Positions 21,438 through 31,354 of a stretch of DNA of 64,000 nucleotides are shown here, piece after piece (the first letter of the stretch is position 1; each line of letters starts with the position of its first letter). The position numbers and the translations under genes were made by a program. The notes under the pieces are model-generated. The model searched no databases and was not told the DNA's origin. It saw nothing but the letters and a program-made list of their open reading frames with translations. This DNA comes from Dipteris shenzhenensis (lineage: Eukaryota > Polypodiophyta > Polypodiopsida > Gleicheniales): assembly GCA_047967505.1 (NCBI GenBank), contig CM106541.1; one strand, 5' to 3'.

Positions 21438-23093
21438 CTACTCATCAAAGGGGTTTGTGACAGGTTCCACTCTCTCTTCTTCCCCCTCTCCATCATGCTC
21501 TGACCTGATCCGTTTTCCAGAATGATCTGCCACAAGTGGCTCAACAATGCTAGCCACAATACCGTTGTCTAAATCAAATGAAAAACAATGCCTATCAATG
21601 GCCTGACAAGCACGCATAAGAGGGGCTGTACCACAACCCATCTCTAGAACCAGCCCTCCAGGAACACAGAGAAGAGACATAATGCAACCTACAAAAAAAC
21701 TACTCCTCTCTAGTCCACCTCGTGCTAGCTGAGAAGACATCGGCACAATTGTCCTTGAAGAGGGAGGTATGTGATGAGTCCAGACATCTTCACGTGGATC
21801 AATCAAAAGCTGTTGGAAAAGTGGAAAGCTCTCCTTCCAAAAAACTGTTGGATTCTTCTTTGCTCTACGTATTAGAGCTAATACTGAAGATTGCATCTGG
21901 AAACCACATGGAGAAAAACATGTATAGTATATTGACTTCAACTAGCAAGCATTATAGCATGAAAGATGGCAAACATAGCATGCATAGGACTTATCCTTCC
22001 AAACATATCATGCATAGAACTAACGAGGAGACATTTGTCAAAGACACTTTTATCATGGAATGCAAACATAGAATGCATGGAATGGTAGCTTACCTTAATA
22101 CTTTTATCATGTTCTCTACAAAATCCATATGGAAACTTGTCATGAATGATCACACGTCTGACAACCTCCATGCCCTGGACATATGCAAACCGTTCCATCC
22201 AACCAATACATTGTCCTGCAAGCAATTAATTTTATTTAAAACTAGTAGAATGAAAACACAAAATGTGAAATGTCAATTGTGGTATTGTGCCTTACCTGCC
22301 AAAGGACATATGCATGCCAACCAACCACTATCAGACAAAGAAGCTGATGCAATTGCAAGCCCATGCCGCACATGGTCCTCGAGCAAGACATTCCAAGTAG
22401 GAGTGGATCCTCTCTCATCAAGTGGATAGCCAGATGGAAAATCGAGCAATATAAGATCTGAAGCCCACTTCACCTTCTTACCTATCCTCTTGTAGTCCTG
22501 ATCTCGACTAGCCACTGTAATAAAATACTCATGCAAAATAGCATACTTATCATTTCTTTTAGAGTCAACAAAGTCTTTGCCCATTGCAATGTAATCTCCA
22601 ACTGTACAAGCAAACAAATGTGTGATGCCACGGGCCAAGGAAATGTCAGGTGACTGTGATCGATGGAACACATATTGCTTCACAAGTCCCGAGATTGATT
22701 CTCCACCTATATGCAAAAGCAAATCAATTACAAGTAAAAGTAGTGTTAAAGGAACAACTACATATGCAGAACACAACACCACCCTTACCTGCACTCTCTA
22801 TGTGATCCATTTTATGCCGCATAGGACTAGATGGTCCCTCATCTAGAAAGAGAACAATCATAAGCTTATTAATGCAATGTCAAAACGAATTGAAGACAAC
22901 ATCAACAAACAATCATATTGTATCTTCCTTACCTTTTTCTGTAGGATGTTCTTGTTTCTCTTTCTCTTTCTTATCTCTCCTTGAGCTTCCCTCCACTTTG
23001 TCCTTACTTGCTTCATTGGCTTTTTGTGAAGCATAAGTATTGTACAAGTCTCTTTCTCGCACCAGTACTTGTCCTTTAGGGAAATCTATCCAC

Positions 23094-23096
23094 TAG
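23094..23096 (-). other. premature TAG in exon 6
   Basis: It lies between HLSQWELAHCP and WIDFPKGQVLVRER, which are in one frame and both look coding. A CAG-to-TAG change explains it. Confidence 0.65.
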
Positions 23097-24246
23097 GGAC
23101 AATGTGCTAATTCCCATTGAGAGAGATGGTGCATGCCCGGTGGATACATGCATGCAGCATGACCAATCTCCACCCAACTCTTACACAAATTTGGAATGTC
23201 AGAGATCCTTTTCTCTATTGCCAAGTGGGAGAGATATCTATCAACCAAGAAAAAAAAAAAAATGGATGTCCCAAACCATAAAAAATTGTGTAATTACATG
23301 AATCAACAGCACAAACATAGACAAATGAAAAATGACCCTTCAAATGAATTGACAATATACTATAAACCACCCTATGGGCAGCCATGTCCAACTCAGATAG
23401 TCCATCTCCTTTTTTTCCACCCTTGCTCTCCATCTTTGTTTCCTTTGATCTTAGCACCACAAACATATGTTTTCTCCCCTCCAATTTTATATCCTCCATG
23501 TATTGCTGCAATGTGTAATCCTTAGGGGTATCCAAAGGCATGCCCATTGTTGTGATCACCCTCAAATCTTCAAGCACTTTCAATGACTGTCTCTCCACCT
23601 TCTCCAAAAATATCTCTCTACTAATCCACCTAAAACGTAAAAGTTGACGCAATTTTATAATAAAAAAATAAGAGTCATGCCATTGGCAAGAAACAAACAA
23701 ACACCAAGAAAGATGATTTGTATTGGTAGAAGAAACACACCCTCTATACTCAAGGTCGCCCACAGGCATGAAGTACATGTCTCGCATAGGTTTAGTGGCT
23801 TCTAACAAAGAAAGGAAAATATATTTTTTTTCTAATCTCAAATCAGACTTTGCAATGAGTTGGAGCTTCTCCAATGTCACGCAAGAGTCTGTACCATCAA
23901 AGCGCAAGGAAAACAACTTTTCCAACCAAGCCTCTCCAAGACCAGGATCTATACAATTCAACACCTATCAAAAGATGACATGTCAGTCACTTAACTTCAA
24001 AATAAATGCAACAAAGTATAGAAAATTGAATTCACACCTTTTCCATCCTATCAGCAATTCTCTTTTGAATTATGGTACGCTGCTTTTCTTCTGTCTCTCC
24101 CCTTTGATCTAAAGGTAGCTTTGTAGATATTTTGTTCATTGCTTTTTTAAGCTCTGTATTGTACTCAACCTACATACATAAGTTTCAATTAGAGAAAGCA
24201 AAGGAGTGATAAAGATCTAAGCATCAATACAAATGCAACATTCTAC

Positions 24247-24249
24247 CTA
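24247..24249 (-). other. premature TAG at the exon 2 donor
   Basis: The exon ends in TAG followed by GTAGAA. CAG before GTAGAA would be a perfect donor context and would read Gln. A weaker donor nine bases upstream (CTT before GTCTTC) would avoid the stop and keeps the same phase. Confidence 0.5.
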
Positions 24250-24624
24250 GAAGACAAGCCTTGCCAGATAACCTCTTGTCAATGGAAACCATGGCTTCTT
24301 CCCTTTACTCTCTTGAGCCCTCCAATTCTCTATTGATTTGATCTCACTCGAAGACAATGTTCTCATAAACACCATAGAGTCACACTCACAAATGTTGTGT
24401 GCATTTATGAGTATGTCCCTTAGAATGGGTTTGATAATGGCATGTTCATTCATGCTAAAAAACAAACAGCAAAGTACACAACCCAATCAATAAATGCAAA
24501 GTAGCATAAAACACAAATGTGGAGAAGATTCAAAGAGTCCATGTACTTACAAATTCATTCGTTGTAGCCCTGCCAAGAGAGCAATCTCACTAATTTTCCT
24601 TGGGTCAATTATTGTGCATACCAC

Positions 24625-24627
24625 TCA
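24625..24627 (-). other. premature TGA in exon 1
   Basis: The reading frame continues after this codon with VCTIIDPRKISEIALLAGLQ up to a GTAAGT donor. The stop is therefore a single nonsense change, possible from CGA. Confidence 0.7.
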
Positions 24628-25499
24628 TACATGTCTTTTCTTGTTTGTAGGAAAGATTTCCTTGATAACACTCATCCATGCAGTGGTCCTATGATTGCCC
24701 TCCCAAATAAATAACATCTTTTGCGACATAAAATGAAAGTCAGTGTTAGACATCACATCTTTCTCAAACTCCCCATCCACCTCTCTCCAGGTGGGAGACC
24801 AACTCTTTCTCATATCATCTATCACAACTATCTCCTCTCCATCACTCTTGCAGACAGATATAATGAAAGACCCTTTCTCTGGGAGATAGCCCTCCACTTG
24901 AAATGTACTTCTGAGTGAAGATACATCATCACGAAGTACTCTCACTCTTGCATAAGGTATCAACCTACACAAGGGAATGCGAGGACACTGATTTGAATCA
25001 AGCATCCTACATTTGCCAATCACATCACCTCCTCCTTCCACCTGAACTTCACTATCATCCAACTCATCCTTCTCTACTCTTGGACCTTCATCTCTTTGAG
25101 TTGATGATACTTCAACCTCTAGACCCACCACACTTTCTTGCTCTTCTGTTCCACCTACTGATGATTCAACATTGTGATCTACTTTTGTTCCTCTTGTCAC
25201 CTTTGTAGAATGTGCCACTTGAACTTTTTTTCCTTTTTTTCCTGTCATCCTAAAAAGACAAAAAACACAACATTTTTCCAATCATAGTTCTCAAAACCTT
25301 TTCAATAAAAACCAAAACTAAAAACAAATACATGTATCTACCAATGCAATTGATTTCCAGTTTAGGGAACATTCACCCACTTGTGTCCTAAAAGAAAAAG
25401 GTTCATCTCCAATGCACATAGTATATCAACTTGCAGTGGTATCTATACACTTGGATATATGGAATTGCAGTGGTAAATATGCAATTCTATGCCTACCTC

Positions 25500-25592
25500 T
25501 TACCCTCATGAAAAGATACCTTGAGATGCGAAAAAGGACAGCGCGTTAACGCGCTATCCTTTTTGGCATCTCAAGCTGTCTTTTCATGAAGG
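25500..25592. repeat. palindrome 1 with GCGCGTTAACGCGC core
   Basis: Arms of about 45 bp (CTTGAGATGC...AAAAAGGA / TCCTTTTT...GCATCTCAAG) with a few mismatches surround a perfect 14-bp core at 25,541-25,554. The arm sequence differs from that of the palindromes further right. Only the core is shared. It lies about 250 bp upstream of the methyltransferase start codon. Confidence 0.85.
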
Positions 25593-25779
25593 CTTTTCTA
25601 CTCAATCCTCCATGTATCAATACTTTCTTTCATACTCACAAAAGGTTGCTTCGACCATTTCATCTTTTGTCTACAAGTATGCTTTGGTGTATAGGTCTAA
25701 TGGTCTTTGGAATGCTATTGGACTCTTGAAGGGGTAGGTCACATGGTCTTTTGAATGCTATGCAAGGAGGGGACTATTG

Positions 25780-25850
25780 GATTGCCTGAGGGACCAAAAT
25801 AGGCAGCGCGTTAATGCGCTGCCTCTTTTACTACCCCCAACAGTCCAAGT
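25780..25850. repeat. palindrome 2 with GCGCGTTAATGCGC core
   Basis: The core at 25,806-25,819 has one mismatch from a perfect palindrome. The arms include AGGCA / TGCCT and an imperfect outer part. The arm type (AAAATAGGCA...TGCCTCTTTT) resembles the later copies. Confidence 0.75.
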
Positions 25851-26669
25851 TCCCTCCCTTGCATCTGATTTACACAACAACTCGCTCCTCAATCGAGTTG
25901 TGCGAATCAGAAACTCACAAGAAAGAAAAATGATCTTTTTAAAATCACACACACATACCTGTGCTTTGAGGTTGGATTATATTCACCCATTTAGATCTAA
26001 GGGCTCTAATTCATTCCATGGTCCTACCATTTAGATCTAAGGACTCTGATTTATTCCATGGTCCTAACCGATTAGCCTCGTTAATATAGAAACAATGTAT
26101 TAAGTTACTCTATAGAAACAAAGAAATGCTAATGCAAAGCTTCACAGGGTTTTCTTAAAATGCCATGATCTTAGTATGAGCAGAGAAGAAAGCTTCTGCA
26201 TAGATGCTGCATAGAAAAGGCTTATGGGCGAGAAGCTAAAAACATCCATAGCCAGGACATTGACAAAACGCTTCATATAAACATAGTCCAAACACAGATA
26301 TGGTCGGTTCCTCTTTGTCCCATAACGTGAATGGTGGATCTTTTGCTTAATCTAAAGGCGCTGCACCCAGTTCAAGAAGCAACGTAGGACCAAGATGTAT
26401 GTGGCTTCAAAAACACCAGCGACCAAGCCCTGAGAATCGAGATGGGCAAGATCCATGATGTAAGTCATCTGACTATCTGCCACCTTGAGGAAGTTGATTT
26501 TGGGACCCAATGAGAGAGAGCAAAGGCAAAAGATTTGTTAATCGATGGGAGCAGCAGCGGTGGCACCATCGAAATCCGTAGCAAAGTCTGATGGAGCGAC
26601 GCTCGGCATCTTAGAGAGGCATAGCATTTACATGCGTGCGCAAAGGCAAACGATCACCGATCATCTACC

Positions 26670-26735
26670 TTGCTTAGGAAGGCAGTCCAACTTCCTTCCT
26701 GGACTGCCTGGGGTAGCAAAAGAGGCAGCGCGTTT
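26670..26735 (+). repeat. half-palindrome copy
   Basis: One arm (AGGCAGTCCAACTTCC...GGGTAGCAAAAGAGGCAGC) and half the core (GCGCGTT) are present. The other arm is missing, and the full palindrome starts right after it. Confidence 0.8.
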
Positions 26736-26895
26736 CAGCTATCATCTATCTTGCTCAGGAAGGCAGTCCAACTTCCTTCCTGGACTGCCTGGGGTAGCAA
26801 AAGAGGCAGCACGTTAACGCGCTGCCTCTTTTGCTACCCCAGGCAGTCCAGGTTGGAAGTTGGACTGCCTTCCTGAGCAAGATAGATGATAGCTG
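26736..26895. repeat. near-perfect 160-bp palindrome
   Basis: Two 80-bp arms are exact inverted copies except at three positions, centred on GTT|AAC at 26,815/26,816. The ends read CAGCTATCATC on each strand. Single strands or transcripts would form a long hairpin without a loop. Confidence 0.92.
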
Positions 26896-26899
26896 GTTT

Positions 26900-29560
26900 C
26901 AGGATCTAGATGGTATTGTCAGGCGCATCTTGCAGTTTGGCTTTGAATTATAGGACCTCGCAAAGAATGTGTGCTCGTAGCTTAGTTAATTCGGCGATCA
27001 TGAATAGATCTCTGATTCAGATCTATGGCTTCGATGGATGTTTGCAGGCCTCGACAAGTCGTCTGCAAGGCACTCTTAAAGCTCCTCGTATGTATGGATT
27101 GGCAACTCTAAATTTTTAAAAAGCAACGCCAAGCTCCTACGACTCAGCCCAACCGTCAAAACCAATTGTGTATTAAAGGATACATGCTTTTGCTCAACAA
27201 AAGATGTTGCAAGAAGTTACTCCCTTGGATCCTAGTATATTGTATTTCGAGGAAATTGTGCACATTGCTCAAGAGAACTTACCTTCACCTCTGCGAAGAG
27301 TGAGAACAACCTTAAGAAATGCTTGAGCAGCTGGAATTCTCAAAACCTCCTGATATAGAAGAAGCGATGCTGCATCCTTTAGCAAGCCGTTCCTTGCTCT
27401 CTCTATCTTGATGACCTTATCACAAATGGGGTTGAAATAAGAGTAGTCAGAGACCGCATTTGAGCAGCCCTCCTTTCCCAAGCCATACAGTGTACACAGA
27501 AACGAGAGACAAACAATAATCTTGCAGTAGCAGTAGCAGCAACATCAAATTCTAGGTTGATGGTGCAAAGCAAAGATGGAAGATTGATGTAAAAGAGAAA
27601 TGGATGGAGTACCGGGTGCGAGGCTTTGCGGTAAAACCGATAGAAGCGAATGCAAGGTGATGAGAGAAACGGCGAGGGAAATGAGAGGGGAAGGATGGAA
27701 GGAAGGAAGGTGGGAGATGGCGAAGGCGATGAAAAGGAGGAGGAGGAGGAGGAGGAGGAGAAGCAGCTGAGGAGGAGGAGGAGAGCCTGCATCTCCTCCA
27801 AGTGCCAAGTTCCAAGTAGAGCTTGAGCTGCTTGTTATCAGTTCGAAGAGCTTCAGCTTCCCTGGATAACTGCTCTTTTGGTGGTCATTGGACAAATCAT
27901 ATACCATTTTGGTGATACATTCCTTACTCTTAAATCTAATGCCGGCTTGTTCCCTTCCAACACCTGACCAAGCCTACCACATTTATGAACGGGGATTTGG
28001 TTTCTAGCTAGGCAAAACGGCCCTTGGAAGCAAAACAAGTCACATTAAGTTTGCGTAACCGAAGCTGTAGGAGTGCTTTATTAGGAGTTTCTGAGAATGC
28101 AATAGAAAGGAGGTAGCAAATGAGAGATCGACAATGCGCAAAGAAAGCAACAAAGAATTGTAAGAAAATACATTTTCATCGTACTCTGATGCAAAGGCAG
28201 AAATGAGGAATAAGAGGAACTGACCATAAAGGAGACACTCATCAGAATAACAGACAACGAAGATTGCTAAGCACAAATGAAAATGAAATACAATTTGCTA
28301 AGCGCAATCGTATTTCATAAAGGAGAACAAAGATTGCTAAGCACAAACGAAGCCAGGATTAATGGAAGCGCTACCATTGCGCCACGGATCCCCTTGAATA
28401 TATAGATAGAAAAGTAAATTATATATTGTAAACGTATAGTAGAGCTCCCACTACCACGATTGTGTGAAAAATTGTACCTCCCATCTTTGCATGTTCCGAA
28501 GAGATGTTCGCAAGTCTTTACCATTGACAACGATTCAGTGATTCAAGCTCCAGACAATGACACCCGAGGGAATTTGCAAATTTGTTGTCAAGCACGATTT
28601 TGTTGTCCATGGAGATTACGTCCGATTTTCTTTTCTTGCAGGCATGGCGTCTCCCTACACGGTCTTCAAGGGACAATGGATTGAAGCAATTCTCAGATGG
28701 AAAGCGTCCACAGATGCGGGCATTAGATTTAAGAGTAAGGAATGTATCATCATTGGACCTCTTTCGGAGGTGCTTGGGCCTCTTAATTAATTAGGAGACT
28801 CCATTCACAAAGAATTAATTAACATGTGGGAGCAAGCGGGACAAACAAAAGAAGACATTGCAAGAAGTTACTTATCGTAACAAACAAACATCCTCGCCAC
28901 TGTAACAGAAACCTCCTCATTTCATCCATCTCACTCCTCAATCCTCACCTCACGATTTTGTAGTTTCGAATTCATGACTCCTTAGTACTCTACTCTATAG
29001 CCTAGGCTCCCATCCCACCGGCTGAGGTGCAGATCTACCATCCACAAATTCTGCCTATCTGAACAACTACGGCCTTCTACAATATTGCCTCCCAGCATAG
29101 CTCTAATCCTAACAAGATGAACAACTACCGCCATCTATAGGACATAGCACCTATAATCACAACAGCTCCCAACCGCTCCGTGCAGCAAAAGGCTCATCGA
29201 ACAAAAGGCCTCACCTTCAGTATAGCTTTGAGACACCCTCTTCAACGATCGTCGAGACTTTTTTTGGATGTCGGAATCGGTGTCAAGCCTCGCGTACTTC
29301 GTTGATCTCTTGTCTTTGACCATGTCCAACAGAGCAAATACACAGATTCGTGGGTCGGTGGTCTCGATGAGCACAAGACCAATCTATAGCAAGACTTGTC
29401 CGATCTATAGCAATGCAACCCTTCAGTTCCCAATCGGCTAGTTCATCAAAGTTGTTGATGGTGCCATGCTCTACTAGACGCGAGCGATCTCTCTTCTCAT
29501 GTTTAGTAGAGCATCAAAAATCATCCGACATTTCACTCCTCCATTCCATTTCACGCTTCC
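26900..29560. other. MULE central region with possible captured fragments
   Basis: No complete gene. Readable pieces without known domain are 27,269-27,481 (minus, 70 codons), 27,545-27,950 (minus, with low-complexity Ser/Leu runs from GGA repeats), 28,557-28,790 (plus, 77 codons) and 29,135-29,400 (minus). A ~33-bp sequence around GGCATTAGATTTAAGAGTAA occurs inverted at about 27,918-27,953 and 28,715-28,750, and GATTGCTAAGCACAAA recurs at 28,262 and 28,332. MULEs often acquire host gene pieces, which could explain the patchwork. The source genes are unknown. Confidence 0.4.
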
Positions 29561-29569
29561 AAGCCTCGA

Positions 29570-30130
29570 GCAAAAGAGGAATACCTTCCTTCCTTCCTGG
29601 ACTACCTGGGGTAGCAAAAGAGGCAGTGCGTTAACGCACTGCCTCTTTTGCTGCCCCAGGTAGTCCAACTGCCACCACAGCGAGTCACCTTTGGACTGCT
29701 TGTGATTGATCGTCTTCCTCATCGTTCTCTTCTAAGAATCTATACGAACATGCTTACCCTGCCCCAGTCCAGGAAGGAAGTTGGATAACCTTGCTCGCTG
29801 TGGTGGAACTTCCTTCCTAGACTGCCTGGGGCAGCAAAAGAGGTTAACGCACTGCCTTTTTTGCTGCCCCAGGCAGTCCAACTACCACCACAACGAGTCA
29901 CCTTTGGACTGCTTGTGATTGATCGTCTTCCTCATCGTTCTCTTCTAAGAATCTATACGAACATGCTTACCCTGCCCCAACAGTCCAGGAAGAAAGTTGG
30001 ATAACCTTACTCGCTGTGGTGGAACTTCCTTCCTGGACTGCCTAGGGCAGCAAAAGAGGCAACGCATTAACGCACTGCCTCTTTTGCTGCCCCAGGCAGT
30101 CCAACCGCCACCACAGTGAGCCACCTTGCT
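29570..30130. repeat. tandem array of three foldback units
   Basis: Units of about 213-225 bp each contain a hairpin: CTGCCTGGGGCAGCAAAAGAGG on one side and its complement on the other, around a TTAACGC centre at 29,626-29,639, 29,843-29,848 and 30,066-30,071. GTCACCTTTGGACTGCTTG and ATTGATCGTCTTCCTCATCG follow the first two. The first core (GTGCGTTAACGCAC) is a perfect palindrome. The second has lost part of one arm. Confidence 0.88.
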
Positions 30131-31354
30131 TCATATCTCTTTCGGCTCACTTTGCTTCATATCTCTTTCTGGCTTGCACTCTTACCGTTACGCTTGCCTC
30201 CCTAGGCTATGGTCGTTGAATTTCTGAAGAGAAAAGAGTACTTACCTCAAAAGCTCTTTGCTCATTGATGTTTGTTGAAGGCCGCAAGGAGGTCGATGTC
30301 ATTGAAGTTTGTTGAAAGCACAAGGAGCTTGATGTCACAGCAGGCATCTCGGAAAGGAAGGAGTTGACATCGCTAAACTTTTGAACTGTGGGAAGATGAG
30401 AGGGCAGGAATGGAAGGGGGTGGGGAGTGTTGGAGGAGTGTGAGGAGCATTTGGGGGAAGCTTCAAAGCTGGAGAGAAAGAGAGATAGAATCGCTTCAAG
30501 GCTGGAGAGAAAGAGAGATAGAATCTGATGCAGCCCACCATGCCCTTCCTCATAATATCTCCATATTTTGCAGGAGATTTTGTAGTAATGATTTTGCAGG
30601 CGATGGTCATTATTAGACAGATTTTGCAGGCGTAGCCTTTAGAGAAACGATTTTTGAGGGATTTTGCAGGCCTGGTCATTATTAGACGGTAGGAGAAGAT
30701 CACATAACTAACACCATGTAATAGTGAGGAGAACACCATGTAATGACTCATGATGGAAATAGTAATATTGCTCGTTCATGCAAATGTGACGTAAACTAAC
30801 ACATTTCGATAGTATTCATTTTAGATATGGATTTGAAGATACTACTCATTCTAACTATTGCTAGTAAAATATAGTAATTATAAATCTTTAATTTTTTTCT
30901 TGATATTTTAATCTTTCAATACCAATATATAAATTTGAAAGTTACTTCTCTTTTTATTCATTTATATTAAATGTACACCCTTACTAAATGAAATGCATGG
31001 AGGCGTCATTCAAGTTACTATATGCATGAAGGCATCTTGTTCAAAGATTACCATTATTCTAAACAAATAAACACATATTGTTCAATAAAGACCTGCAATT
31101 AAACAACCACCTTGGATGCTAATAGTGACATCCATTTGCATTTGACACTTACAGAGACGAACTTGCTTCTCTTCCATAATTCAATGCAGTGGCTCTTTCA
31201 ACACTTCTCTTTGCTCCATTCTCTTCGGTCTCCAACACATCTATGACATTTCTTCTTTTGCCTCCCTGCTTTCGGACCCTTTGTGTAGCTAGCTTTTCAC
31301 TTGTTCTTTGGTTGGTGTCGTCTGGTGCTACATCTTGGCTCTAGCATTTGAATC
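30131..31354. other. MULE region upstream of the transposase
   Basis: A GA-rich part with a 36-bp tandem duplication (GCTGGAGAGAAAGAGAGATA at 30,468 and again at 30,504) is followed by AT-rich sequence at 30,760-31,150. It probably holds the transposase promoter. No coding sequence supported. Confidence 0.4.

Larger units (their letters stand above)
21438..25248 (-). pseudogene. ParB-like plus DNA amino-methyltransferase cargo gene (10 exons)
   Basis: A phase-consistent GT-AG model joins exons 25248-24551, 24454-24247, 24169-24038, 23964-23741, 23629-23371, 23212-22933, 22842-22789, 22706-22296, 22215-22094 and 21896-21438, giving about 948 codons. Residues ~90-195 resemble a ParB/sulfiredoxin fold (RLIPYARVRVL at the start, EGNHRTTAW at ~183-191). 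Residues ~699-906 resemble an N6/N4 amino-methyltransferase with motif IV (LILLDFPSG, usual DPPY) before motif I (GGLVLEMGCGTAPL) and an acidic FSFDLD strand. That motif order fits the beta-type circular arrangement. The middle is helical and unassigned. The stop is TAG at 21,438-21,440. An in-frame Met at 25,281 is an alternative start. Internal stops lie at 24,625, 24,247 and 23,094. Exon 5/6 borders are the least certain. Probable role in intact copies: sequence-specific DNA binding and base methylation, by inference. Confidence 0.65.

Noticed and set aside
21722-22429. 235-codon plus-strand ORF
   Set aside because: It overlaps three exons and two introns of the minus-strand methyltransferase gene, whose splice sites and motifs are coherent. 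It has no domain of its own.
26545-26876. Plus ORFs with repeated QLPSWTAWGSK-like units
   Set aside because: The repetition is caused by the half-palindrome and palindrome. These are not protein repeats.
27403-27907. Overlapping minus ORFs with poly-Ser, poly-Pro and poly-Leu runs
   Set aside because: A GGA trinucleotide run is read in three frames. At most a captured fragment, not a gene.
25500-30130. The palindrome cluster as a CRISPR-like array
   Set aside because: The units are full hairpins with irregular spacing in a eukaryotic transposon. There are no unique spacers of equal length and no associated genes.
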